A DNA stretch of 64,000 bases from Oxytricha trifallax (taxonomy: Eukaryota > Ciliophora > Spirotrichea > Sporadotrichida > Oxytrichidae). Within the stretch, counting starts at the first letter, position 1. The number at the start of each line of letters is the position of its first letter. The stretch is taken from positions 1-64,000 of the forward strand of contig ARYC01017758.1 of NCBI GenBank assembly GCA_000711775.1, given 5' to 3'. The position numbers and the translations under genes were made by a program. This document shows positions 23,401 through 34,756 of this stretch, piece after piece. Below the pieces are notes generated by a model. The model made no database searches. It saw only the letters and a program-made list of their open reading frames with translations, and was not told the DNA's origin.

Positions 23401-26400
23401 ATTTTTATTTTAGATGTAGTTTAGAACTATTAGTTTGGTTTATCTACAGTACATGCCAAATGCCCATTTTAGTTTAGTTTTAGAGTTTCTGCCTTATGCT
23501 CCAAGTTTCTTAGCACCTATTTTGGTTTCATCTATTTCTATTGGTCCTGTTAATCTTAGAAAAGGTTTAATTTTAGATTAATGTAAAAACTAGAGATTAT
23601 TCTAAATAGCCTGAAGTGATCTCTAGATTATAACAGATTAGAAAAATTGACTAGGTTATTTATGTGAGAAGATGGTATTTGTTCAACCCAGAGGTTTAAT
23701 AAGACGTCAAAGAGTAGTAATTTCACTTTCTTAAAAAGCTAAAACTCAGCCAAACTTTATTCTTTTCTGCAAATATCTCATTTAAGATAATTTTGTTTTT
23801 TAATGATAGCTCACATTAGAATTTTGCATTTCTTACAAGTTTGATATATAATTATTAAATTGAGTTTTACAAAAGAGTTTATTATATCATTTTCTGATTT
23901 TAAATATTTTGGATTCATTTAATTTATAATTATAAATTTAAGATTTAAATAATCTATTATATCAAAATGCTTTAAATTATTATAGTCTCAATCTTTGTGA
24001 AGGCATTAGGTGGGAGTAAGTGCAGATGAGTTTGCTTCTTTTAATTGTTAATATACTCTGGGACATCAACTATATATAAAAAATCATATTATGTATAACT
24101 GTAAGTTTCTCATTGACTCTGACAATGATCTTTGTGCCGAACCAGTTCTTATCATATCTGTACTTGTTAGGATATTCAATAGCAAGTTAAAGTGAAACAA
24201 GAGCCTCACCTTGTTTGCAACCTACTGAGTAGACAGTTGAAGAGTTAAATGAAATAAGGAAGACTGCATCATTAAAGTTAAAATATGGTTAGTTAAATTT
24301 AAATAGTTGTGCTATTATCACGAATCTTCTTCGAAGCCATGATCAGAGTAGTTGATAGCTTAAAATAAATAAGTTAAAATCACTTAATTTGTTATAATAT
24401 CATCTCTAGAAGAAATGCTCAAAGATAAAATGTTTGGGTTTGAGCAATTCCAATTGTATGAAATTGGGGCAATTATAAGGACACAAAACATATAAAATTT
24501 TGATACCCTAAGTTATCAATAATCTTGATAGTAGTTAAAGTTAAAGTTGTATAAGTTGTATAAAATTTATCTATGAAAATGAACGAGAGACAACCTTTTT
24601 AAAGGTTGTCTCTTGACTCTTAATATTGAAATGTTGTCTCTTTATTATTATTAAAGTTATTAATACTAATATTTCAGTATGCAATTATTATTAGCTAATT
24701 AAAGTTTGATTTAATTTAGAGATATTCTCTACCAATATATTTAATGAACTATATATAATATCCATATGGATTTTTAGGGTGCCTTTTAATGATTCTTTAA
24801 TCATATTAATGGACATATTAATGTTGAAATTAAAAAATATATCATTATTCTAAATCAATTTGGATTTGCGCTAATTCCATTTAGATTGTTAAAGTTTAAT
24901 TATTAAATATTAATGTATTTTAAAATTATTATCGAGAGACAACCTTTTATAACGTTGTCTCGAGATATAACGTTTAAAAAGTTTGTCTCTTGAATAATAT
25001 CACAAAGATCATTTATGATATTAAAGTTAAAGTGTGATATTTAATTATTTATTTATAATTATTTATTAAAAATGGAAAGGTGAAGGTACACTATAAGCAT
25101 TTTCATTAGCTCCTTATATTAAGAATTTAACTGATATGGCTATTTATGAATACCATGAGTAAAAGTCTCTTGATAATATTTCAAAATACCAATGAGCTTG
25201 ATCATAATTCTAGAGTACACAGTTCTTTAGTTGTTATAAGGGATCTCAATATCTGTGACTAGCCTAACTCTAATAGGGATGGTCTTCTTTGAGACAATTG
25301 ATCTTTTGATTTAACCTTGTTGTCTTAGTTGAATCACTTCATAGAAAAGTTTGGTATCTCCAACTTCAAGACCAGTTACTTCTCTGAAGATATCAACAGT
25401 TGCCACAGTTTTATTTTCAATGTCAAACTTAATTTCTACAAAGCCACCGTGATAAGAATAACTGCTTGCACTTCTGATCTGATTGGTCCTCCAACAATTT
25501 TTAAGGTGTATCTCATTAATGGTGTGAGTAAAAGGCTAGGTTGGTGAATTTGAAGGAGTGGGAAGACCTCAATCTTCAACACCTCAGAAACAAATTTGGT
25601 CTGTTATATGTGTTCACATCACCAGTCTGTTGGTATTTAACAGACAAAGGAATGTATCTATTAGAAATAGCAGTAACTTAGTACAATTCTGGTTCTTATC
25701 TCTTAGCCTCAAATAGTCTGTTATTATGGGTGACTGAGTAGCAATTAAACCTCTGTCACTATATTAGGAATTCTCAATTTCTATATGGAATTTCATGAAT
25801 TTATACTGGTCATCATCAAATGGTCTAGTTATCAAAAGCAGTGATGTTCAAGTCATTTAAGATCCCTGCTCAAAAAAATGTTCCTGGGGCATCTAATTCA
25901 AGTCTATAGATATCTGATATGAGCATCTCAGCAATAGCGACCTCAGCATCTGGAAGTTCAATATCCTCAACTCTAATTTCATTTCAATAGGTCCCTCTTT
26001 CTTAGGATAAATGGTGATATATCTATCTCCTTCAACGTGATACCTGTCAGCTATATCTGTGTTGTTTAAACTTACACTAAAATGTCCAGATCCGTGTAGA
26101 ATCTTAAATTTATATGAGTATTCTTTTCCGAGATAAAGTGATTTGTACTTAGGTTGAATATCAACATTTTGAACGATTTCAATTCTCATTCTATCCTTAA
26201 CTGGATAATCAAGATTCATGGACTCTAAATCGAGACTTTAGCTGCCAAAATAACCAGCATTCCCTCTTAAGTATCTTTTTATGTATCCCTCTGAAATTGC
26301 ATTCAAGAAAACTGTTCCAGTAATGTTGAGGATTTCAACTCTTCTCTTATCGTAAATCATTTCCTTAACCAGATCGTCATAGTTCTCTCTTAATGGGTAA

Positions 26401-29400
26401 ACTTAAGATATATAATAAAGTAATTCAACAAAATTCCATCATGGTATTGTTATTAGAAGAGAAATCAGTCATTGAGTAAGAATTTAAATATTTACCAGAA
26501 ATTAATCAATTAATTAAGATTTTAATCACAGTATTATATAATAATTTTACTTATTAAATAATTAACACCACACTCTATCCCTAACGATAAATATATTAGA
26601 GATAGAGTGTGATGGAGTGTGTTTTAATCGTTAGAATTAAGAAAGTTTTAAAATTAAACATTAATAAAGTGTAACATATTAAATAACAATGATGATAGAA
26701 AATTAAATTTAATTAAAATGTTAATTACATAAAATTAAATTTCATATTTAAAAGAAAATTAAATAAATATATTAAAATACACTCCATCACACTTTATCTC
26801 TAATCTATTTATTGTTAGGGATAGAGTGTAGTATTAATTATTTAATAAGTAAAATTATTATAAAATACTGTGATTAAAATCTTAATTAATTGATAATTTA
26901 TGGTAAATATTTAAATTCTTACTCATTATGCTGCTGTGATTATAAAATACATTTTAAGTAAACAAACATAAGTGATCTCACGAAATGTCTTCTGTTTACC
27001 AAAACAAAATGATTTCTCTCACCACTAGTTAACTTATGTCTGTGAAGATGTCTATAAGAAATACTATTCTGTTTTTATCTTCTTGAGCCCAGTAAAGTCT
27101 AACATCCTTGTGAGGCTCACAATGAATGAAAATAGATATATCATGAGAAGCTGGTCTTAATAAATGTCTAGTTTGCTTGTTCTTTTTTTTGAGATGAACT
27201 CTGAATCTATGAGGTCTGGTTAGTCTATACTTGTCTCCTGGATATAGGCATGTTAAAGCATACTTGAAGAGTGTTGACTGTTCATGTACCTATTCGAAAT
27301 GAAGGACTGATTTGTCTAAGCCACTATTATCCTGGCCAACAATTTCATGAGTTTCAGTGACTTAATATTTCTCTGGTAGATCTTTCCAGAAATTAGTACC
27401 TCCCTGAATTATCCATTAAGATGATGAACCAAAAGCAATATCAAAGATGTTATCTAAATACATTTTATGGAAGCTCTGATCCTCTGCAATTATTTAGTTC
27501 TTTGAATAAAGATCACTAAAGAAGAGTTTGTATGAAGGAAGAATTGTAGTCAATCTTCAATATGAAACAACTTCAGCATAATTGCTTTCAACAAGTCTGT
27601 TTTAGGTGCTTGAAACATAATTTAACCAATATGCCTTAACTCTACCAAGACCTTCAGAAATTCCCATGACTTTTTGGTTCTAGCATATACCAAAATTATT
27701 ATGGAGTAATATAATCTCTCTTTATGGAGTTAAATCTTTTCTTAGAGTTGCTTATTCAAGAGTAAGAGCGTTAACATTTTCGTCAAAGATTTATTTTAAA
27801 TACATTAGATCTTTATTACTAAGAACAAAGTCCCTTATTTCTTCATAAAGTGTTGTTAGTTGGGATTGAGTTTAGAACTCCTTCTCCCTTTAGTTCAAAT
27901 TAAGTGTTTACTGAAGTACATTTAGTGAACTTTCTTCCTTGTTAATCAAGAGCGATGATACTTAATTGTGCTTCCTCTAAAATTTTCTCGATTTCAAGGT
28001 GATCTTCAAGCCAAGTAAATGAAAACACAGGTTCTACGTTAATTGTTTTGACATTTCTAGAGTTAAAGTTATCTCTCACAATTACTTGTGTAAATCCAAC
28101 CTCTCTAGATTTTACTAAACCTGATCCTGAGATTGAAGCTACATGAGGATCAAGAAGTCCAAGTATAAAAGCCTAAACCACCTTCTGCATAAAGTTACCA
28201 TAGTTCTCCACTTCTTGATTCATCTTGAAGCTTAATTAATGGTAAAAGAACAAGTTCTATAGGGTGAATGATACCAACTGGAAGAGTAATTTTACCTTCT
28301 TTTTCAGCTCTCAAGCGATTTTGACTAAAGAGGAAAATTTAACAAAAATCTAATAACTTACTCAACATAATAAGTGTAGTATAGTGTTTCTGATTTGAAC
28401 TCTTGTAAAACTGAAACAACTTAGAGTCTTTGATCCTTATAGGTGGCTTTCTTTGCTCTTACAATGAACTCTGAATTAATGTGATTCAATCTAATTATTT
28501 CAAAGTGATTTGGATCCAAGATGTTGTTAAAAAACTAAGTTTTCTGTCAAGTATATAGGATCTTTATCTCTGTCGAATAGCAAGACTTTCATAAGATAAT
28601 AGTTTCCTTCAATTAGGATCCAGATGCTATCCCAATCCTTGATTCCAAGTTGTTCATAGTAGGTCTTTTATAGTTTATCTTGAAGAAGAGTAGAAGGATT
28701 CAACATTTGATCAGAGACATCAACAATTTCAAGATCAAGTAGATGAGGAAATACAATTTTTACAGATCCATCTGCAGTGTTATTTGCAATGTATTGATCG
28801 TCAACAATTACATTTACAAAGCCTTCTTTATCTTTACTGAAGAACAAACCATCCTCTCCAATTAAAGCTTTCTCCTCAAGATCAATATTCCATTAGTATT
28901 ATCTGCTTGGAAGTTAGATTGGATAGAATTTCATGTCGTAGTTCTTAAGACTAACTTTTGCAAGTTAGAATTGGAACTTGCTCGTAGGCAAAATGTACAC
29001 GGTTCTTTGAGGAATGGGCTAAAATTTATAGAATCGCCAGATTGTAAAAAAAAAAATACACAGATATAATAGTGCACATTCTTTTATATAAATTTCATCA
29101 ATTCCTAAAACGAAAAAAAAAAATTGAAAATTTCTCACTTTGAGAAGTTGTTTTTAATGACTAGAAATATATTAATATACAATAGGTAATTGAGAAAATG
29201 CGTGAAAAACTTCTTATTTATTACAGAAAAATATACACTAGACAACTTTTGACAAAATGAGATATCATTTCAACTATAGTATCACTAAGTATAACAACAT
29301 CCAATAAAATATGAAAAAAAGCATAATTTTTTAAGGATGTCTATTTTTATTGGATAAGTAAGGAGAAATATGTAAGATGATAAATTATCTGAAAAATGCA

Positions 29401-30790
29401 ACAAGGTTTTAAAAGTTTCTGATATATATTAAATAATTAATTAATAAATTTTACTTATATATCACTTATTTATAAAAATAGTAACAAATGAATAACTAAT
29501 AAATAAGTATAAGATGCTTCCCAAAGCGAGAAAAATTTATAAAAAATTTCTCGCTTTGGGAAGTTGACAATTAAAATATTTAGAAATATATTATAAGTAT
29601 AGTTTTTGATTTCTAATTATAAAACTGGCGAATATTCAAATTTTAGCCGAATGACAACGAATGGTTCGGTAATAGTAAGAGTGCGTTGAGCAGGAGGAAG
29701 TTCATCATATCCTTATTCCATGATTCTAACTGAGACAGTGGCTGTACCAGTTCTCAAACCTCTCAAGAATAGAACGTCAGAGTGTAACTTTGAAAACTCC
29801 ATTTCTCTTTGAATCCCAGATTGCTTGTGTTGAGCTTCTTTTGTACTCACAATCTTTACAATGTCAGTTCCTTGATCGATATTCCATTCTAACCTGAAGC
29901 CTTCAAGACTGTTATAGATATTTCCTTCTTCGTCATAAGCCCATCGAAAATATTAAAAATAAAAATGTTAATTACAGCTATGTGCAAATGTTCAAAGTCG
30001 TCAACATAGAATTGGTTTAGATGGGTCTGAATTTAGAGTCGTCTAATTATTTAAAAATATAAGCATAATTATTTAATTATTCCAAGCTTTGCTTCACACC
30101 TGAGGACTTAGCCAGAATCTACGAATAACACTTTAATCAAACGTTTAATTAGAAAATGATTATTTTTTTAAGTTTATTTACTATAAAAAGTTTTAATTTG
30201 GTAATTTCAATTAAAACCTCATCTTAGTTATCATTTAAATTTAATTAAATTAACAAATTTTAAAGTTAATATTTTATTTTTTTTTCTATTTACTTTTATC
30301 TCTAGCGGATATCCAAATAAGGGATTTACTAGGTTTCTGTGAAATAGCAGACAATGAAGCGATATTTGTGCAATCAGAGTAGCCTCTTGCCGGTATGGGA
30401 ACAATATCGATCAAACTATGATGTGAGACTTCCCTATAAAACCATTATAACTTTTCATATTAAATAACCACTAGAAGCATCCATTGATAGCAGAGATGTT
30501 GTGAACTGCTTTGCGGCAATCAACGCAATTGCTAATCGGAAGTAGCAGATTGATCTCTGAGATTTGCTTGTTGCCCTGTCCAAAGATGTGGTCTTTCTCA
30601 TTTGCATCGTAGAACCCATTTGACATTACTTAACCACAGAGGACCATCAGCAGAGTCATACTCAACAACAGTTTTGAATTTAACTTGCTTAAAAGTGAGG
30701 AGAATTTCTGCTTCTAACGAAACTTATGATGCTGCTTCAATATTTAGTAGTAGTGCATTTTATTAATCGTTCTCGATTGAGTTTATTATT
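20458..30790 (-). CDS. NUP210: Nuclear pore membrane glycoprotein gp210 (Nup210) homologue, gene span
   Basis: A minus-strand gene of more than 10 kb. From the 5' side, segments match the order of Nup210: a Cys-bearing N-terminal block (CVDCRKAVHNISAINGCF, about 30480-30570), lumenal immunoglobulin-like repeats with W-(S/N)-(S/I) motifs (FRLEWNIDQGTDIV about 29880; TAVWSSNNPSVLDINQATG about 22020), a Big-type block (PVYLHVGGQVAFI about 22120), DVPEYINNQKKQTHL near 24040, then one transmembrane helix (FLYNYVAIPLLVLILQLYVL, about 20895-20960), a FDPWEFLNDI stretch and a Gly-rich tail (GGYQGYGGGYPGSGGG) ending at 20458. It should anchor the pore complex in the nuclear envelope with most of the protein in the lumen. 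IESs interrupt it at about 22610-23985, 24370-25060, 26400-26950 and 29050-29600. Several one-base frame breaks occur. The initiator ATG was not found. Confidence 0.85.
22610..23985. mobile_element. IES within Nup210 carrying an ISXO2/Merlin-like transposase gene
   Basis: About 1.37 kb lie between two consecutive Nup210 segments (…FTKIETI upstream at about 23985, DYLTQYKDSATP downstream at about 22605). The interior encodes an IS1595/ISXO2-like transposase on the same strand. Both ends are very AT-rich; I could not identify convincing terminal inverted repeats by eye. Eukaryotic transposons with this transposase are called Merlin. The host gene is readable on both sides, so the insert behaves as an IES. 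Confidence 0.75.
22747..23880 (-). CDS. ISXO2/Merlin-type DDE transposase
   Basis: Starts with a zinc-ribbon pattern (TCKKCKIL ... DICRKEQ), then a helical block (LLLFDVLLNLWVEQIPSSH), then the catalytic core: GPIEIDETKIGAKKLG (first Asp), SDDSVIFSDYHLSYV-like segment with the second Asp (VIFSDYHLSY), WINHSEQFVH and the HTNNIERQWRSLK signature (Asn/Glu). These are the blocks of the IS1595/ISXO2 family (DDE_Tnp_IS1595). The length, about 300-370 residues, is normal. A Gly-poor tail with RELDEDLDSVNK continues to TGA at 22747. Two TGA codons interrupt the zinc-ribbon frame (after KCKILM and after NYLK); the second falls where the family has Trp (W-x-C-x2-C). One frame break lies near 23570. Initiation site unresolved. 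Confidence 0.85.
24585..24962. repeat. Paired GAGAGACAACC hairpins in a Nup210 IES
   Basis: Two short hairpins, 24585-24614 (GAGAGACAACC... AAAGGTTGTCTC) and 24934-24962 (GAGAGACAACC ... ACGTTGTCTC), lie 320 bp apart. Single half-copies (TTGTCTC) occur at 24634-24640 and 24985-24993. They sit in an AT-rich stretch of about 690 bp between two Nup210 coding segments. Coding was not seen there. Confidence 0.75.
26473..26925. repeat. Foldback (453 bp) in a Nup210 IES
   Basis: The left arm begins TGAGTAAGAATTTAAATATT and the right arm ends with its complement. Internal blocks also pair: the two CTATCCCTAACGATAAAT-type stretches near 26575 and 26810, each beside a second copy of the same block in reverse (TAGAGATAGAGTGTG). 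Each arm therefore contains its own smaller hairpin. No coding potential. It separates two Nup210 exonic segments and is expected to be eliminated. Confidence 0.85.
29517..29563. repeat. Perfect CTTCCCAAAGCGAG hairpin
   Basis: A hairpin with stem CTTCCCAAAGCGAGAAA and an AT loop, inside a non-coding stretch of about 550 bp between Nup210 segments. A degenerate copy of the same half-stem plus its flank (TTTCTCACTTTGAGAAGTTG, then GACTAGAAATATATT) is at 29130-29173, and the sequence after the hairpin (TTAGAAATATATT, about 29579) repeats that flank. Confidence 0.8.
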
Positions 30791-31156
30791 GATGAAATTG
30801 AAACAACTTAAAATAATCGATTATTATAATTATACCATTAAAAGTTTTATAATACATCTAATTTTTATATATATAATTTTTATGATTTCTAATTTTCAGG
30901 AATAACCTTCTGAAAAAAAATGCTTAAATATTTAACTATTTCTTTCAAAAGTAATGTAATTTTTATCTTAGATATTAATTTAAGGTATGCTAATATTTAC
31001 CCTTTGAGTAAATATAAAAGTAAATTATAATCTTTAATTCTAAAAAAATTTAGCCACTATGCAATTATAATATTTATTGCCAATAATTCCTCATGTTTTA
31101 TTTGAATTTTCTAAGTAACATTTATTTCAATAATATTTATTAAGTTAATTTATAAA
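30791..31156. other. AT-rich divergent intergenic region
   Basis: Separates the 5' end of the minus-strand Nup210 gene from the plus-strand HemW gene. No coding frame or clear motif seen. Confidence 0.5.
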
Positions 31157-32454
31157 ATGCATAAATAACTATTAAAGAATATTTACATCCAAATTCCGTT
31201 TTGTAACAAAAAATGCTCATATTGTGACTTCCCATTCTATGCTCTTGGCAATAACACTAATATTTCGATAAAACATGATTATACCTAGAAATATGTCGAA
31301 GTATTAAACACTGAGTTAGATTTGGAGGTGTAAAAATATTAAAACAAACTAAGTCCTATACAGACTTTGTACTTTGGTGGAGGAACTCCAAGCTTACTGA
31401 CTTCAATTCAACTTCAAAGTATAATGAATTAAATCGAAAAGTATTAACGTTTCGATTAAAACCCTGAGATAACTATTGAAATAGACCCTGGTACATTCGA
31501 TTCTAAAAAACTTAATGATTTTCATAGCTTAGGAGTAAATCGATTGAGTATGGGTATATAAACATTCAATGAAAAGGAGTTTTTATTATTGGGTAGAGGC
31601 CATAATTTCAGTGAGATTGATAGATCCATTAATGAAGTAATTAAATCAAATTTCAAGCAAGAATAAGTTTTAATTGACTAAATTATTGGCATTCCAAAAT
31701 AAACCAAGTAATCATAGGTAGATAGCTTAAAGAAGTCTGTTAAATTTAATTTTCATCACTAAAGCTTTTATATGTTAACTTTGGAATAAAACACTCCATT
31801 TATGAAAAAATATCAATACGATTCTAAACCTCTACCTATAACAGATGATGCTACAGATATGTACTTATAAACCCACGATTTCTTAGAATCATAAGGCTTC
31901 ATTCATTATGAATTATCAAATTACTCCAAAAGTTTAACTTACTAATCTCGTCATAACAACATGTTTTTTTTACTATTTTTATAACTGAAACTTTAAATGT
32001 AATGGGAGGGTGATTAAGAATATCTTTCATTTGGGGTTGGAGCAGCTTCCTACATAAACAATAAGAGATTTTAAGGCCTAAGACTCTAACTAGATACTTT
32101 CAAATTGTAAATGACCTCGCAACCTTAAGTACACAAGATTTCTAAGAGAAGTATAAAGCAGAAGTTGACTCATCTTATGACATTATTCAAACAATTATCA
32201 TGTGTTAATTGAGAAAGAAATCAGGTTTATTGTTCGATAAGCTGTCAAATTATATTCCTAATTATGAGGAAATTCAAAATCATATAATCAGGGATATAAA
32301 ATTAAAATAAAAAGAACAGGCTGAACTTTACTTTGCAAACCTTAATTAAATTGATTGAATTAGTTTAATGCCTTAAGGTTGGCTAGTCAGCAATAAAATA
32401 ATTAGCGATATTTAATTGATGTTTGATAAGTACCTTATACGTAATTAAAATTGA
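31157..32454 (+). CDS. HEMW: HemW-like radical SAM protein (RSAD1)
   Basis: Starts at ATG 31157 and shows the HemW signature early: QIPFCNKKCSYCDFP, the C-x3-C-x2-C ligand set of a 4Fe-4S radical SAM cluster. Then come TLYFGGGTPSLL, EITIEIDPGTFD, GVNRLSMGIQTF, LIDQIIGIP and HYELSNYS blocks. The C-terminal region includes EYLSFGVGAASYI and a KG/QGWLVSN-type ending. HemW proteins bind heme and act as heme chaperones; they lack the extra Cys of HemN, as here. A 36-bp IES (31965-32000, pointer ATGT) lies in the CRHN block. One frame break occurs near 32090. TGA at 32356-32358 is followed by 30 more codons that fit the family end, and the final stop is TGA at 32452-32454. Length about 400 residues, normal. 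Confidence 0.88.
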
Positions 32455-33044
32455 TTCTGTTTTTATAAAATGCTCAATAAACGAAAGATTTTAAAGCAAA
32501 GAGGCATAATTATTTACAAATCGAGTTAAGGTTTTGATCATAAATTTAAATGTTGCTTATATAGTTTTATTATATAATTTCATCATTATTTAGGTTAGAA
32601 TATTTGCTTGGAAGCTTTATATTAAGAAAAACATAAATTGTTGTATTTCGAATTTATCCTCATTCATATAAGCAAAGGTAAACTAATAAAAATAACTAAA
32701 CATATTTATATAATTGGTCAATCCATCTTGATTGTTGCTGAATTGTGAAAAATGAACTTAATGATTGCCAATTCAAAACAGTTTTCTATTATTTTTTTTT
32801 TTAGTTATTTGTTTTTGCCATTTCTGAGGGATGATTGGGGTTTTTGTTCAATTTAAATTTTGGTATCTGAGATTGTAATTAAGTCTATATCAAGTGACTC
32901 TTATATAATCAGTCATAATACTGTAAAAATTGGGAATTGTTATATTCTTAAAATACAGATTAATATAAATAAATGTTGATGATAATATTTTTATAATTAT
33001 TAATTTGAAATTTGTTTGATTTATTCTATTTATTTATATACTTT

Positions 33045-33087
33045 GGGACCAAGTAGAAAAAGTTATTTATTTTTACTACTTGGTCCC
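33045..33087. repeat. GGGACCAAGTAG hairpin between genes
   Basis: A perfect 12-bp stem, GGGACCAAGTAG with its complement CTACTTGGTCCC, around an AT-rich loop. It lies about 130 bp past the formal stop of the acetyltransferase gene and 590 bp past HemW. The upstream flank (AAATTTGTTTGATTTATT) is shared with the hairpin at 37503-37546. The rest of 32455-33214 is AT-rich without a gene. Confidence 0.85.
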
Positions 33088-33214
33088 ACTAATTATATTA
33101 ATATATTTAAATAAAATTTAAAAATAAATTTATTCATAATAAGTTATATAAATGAAATTAGTTTTCTGTAATTATCATATAAGATTTATTCGCTATTTTT
33201 ATTTATTTTATAAA

Positions 33215-34397
33215 TCACAATTTTAGAAATTAAATATGACTAGTTTTCAAATTCTTATTCTTATAATAGGAGTATATTTATAAATTACTCATTTATAAAA
33301 ACTGACATAAATCAAAGTTGATAATTGTAAAAAGATCATTCAATTTTAATTTAAATTATTTTAGTATTTTTCTATTTAATAATAATTAATAATATAATTA
33401 GTGCGATTAGGTTGAAGTAATAAAATTAAATAACTTTTGGTTCTTCTTACGAAAATATTTATAAAAATTAAATAAATAAAATAACTTTCTAATTTAATAT
33501 TTGTTAATATATTCAAGAAGGTAACTTATATATTTCTTTATTTCTAAAAGTTCTCCATATTTCGAATTTATTTTCTATTTTGACTGAATGTCTTAGTTTT
33601 CGAAGGTTTATTTATCAATAGGATTATCAAGTAGGTTAATAATGTTTTCATAGTTAATATCGAAGGTTTAGGTTGATAGGGTATAGTGTTAGCTATTATT
33701 CATAGCAATTTATTTATTGATAGTATCTACAGATGAAGAATTATTTGATGATGTCTCACTCACTTGAGTCTCATCGTCTTCTGATAAAATATTTGATGTT
33801 AGTGGGTTATTATTTATAATTTTTAAAGTTTCCTCATTCTTAGACTCTTCGATTTCTTTTTTAAAAGTTCTTTCGATGTTCACAAAATTTTCAGCGGTGT
33901 CAAACTTGTTAAATTCAACTTTATCATCAGTGATGTAAGTGTCAGAAATTTAGAGGCCAATGCGTGAGTAAAATTACACATCCTTTATATTATCGGTGCT
34001 AACATCTAAGGACAGGTAGTTGGGATAATTATTAAAAAGGTACTTCATGAGAAGTCTACCAATACCTTATCCTTGACACTTTGAGCGCAACCCAATCCTC
34101 ATAAGATAACAGCCGCCATCCATTTATAAATAGCAGGCATACCCTACGATACTCTAAATGTCTGATTTTCTCGCTAATATGATCTTGTTAGCGGCAGATT
34201 TATAAAAACTCTTTAAAATAAAGGTCTAATCGTCTAGTTTCCCTAAGGCCTCCTTGTCTACCATAAGTAGAAAAGGGAAAATCTTTGGCTCGTTTTTCTT
34301 TGTTTTTCTTATTTCTTCAATCAAAATTTTACATTTCTCTTGATGAGCAATTAAAATAACATAAGATTTAAATTCTTATTATTTCAATATCTGCCAT
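33215..34397 (-). CDS. GNAT-family N-acetyltransferase
   Basis: ATG 34397 (MADIEII). The core has the acetyl-CoA binding motif RSKCQGQGIGRLLMKYL (Q-x-x-G-x-G) at about residue 115, after beta-strand-like segments (SIVGYACYLQMDGGCYLM), then SLDVSTDNIKDVQFYSRIGL with the usual YxRxGF-like tail. The middle and end are Ser/Asn/Glu-rich (ETSSNNSSSVDTIN). The formal TGA is at 33215-33217, but from about 33500 the sequence is so AT-rich that the real end may be earlier. One frame break lies near 34360. The substrate cannot be told from sequence. Confidence 0.75.
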
Positions 34398-34756
34398 TTT
34401 ATTTACTTGCAAAGAGCTCAAATTAAATTGTATATAACTCCTTAAATTTAACTCTATTTAATATTAAATTTACAAACCTATTTGATCGTGTTTTATTTGA
34501 TTTAAAACATAATTCAAGCTTTAAATTACCAAGTTAATTCATTTATTAGCCTGCTTAACAGTTTTTATTAGATGGTAGTTAAAGTAATTTTAAAAATAGA
34601 TGAGTATATATGAATGATTGATATAATAAATCTTCCATAATTAAAGATATATAAAATTAGCAAAAAAGTAAGAATATTTACGAATTTGACTATATAGAAT
34701 CATTTAAAAAACAAATCTCAAAATGTTATCATTTAATATCTATTATTTAATTTTGA
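34398..34756. other. AT-rich divergent promoter region
   Basis: 359 bases between the start codons of the acetyltransferase (minus) and the acyl-CoA synthetase (plus). No repeats or coding seen. Both promoters should lie here, but no motif is convincing. Confidence 0.45.
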
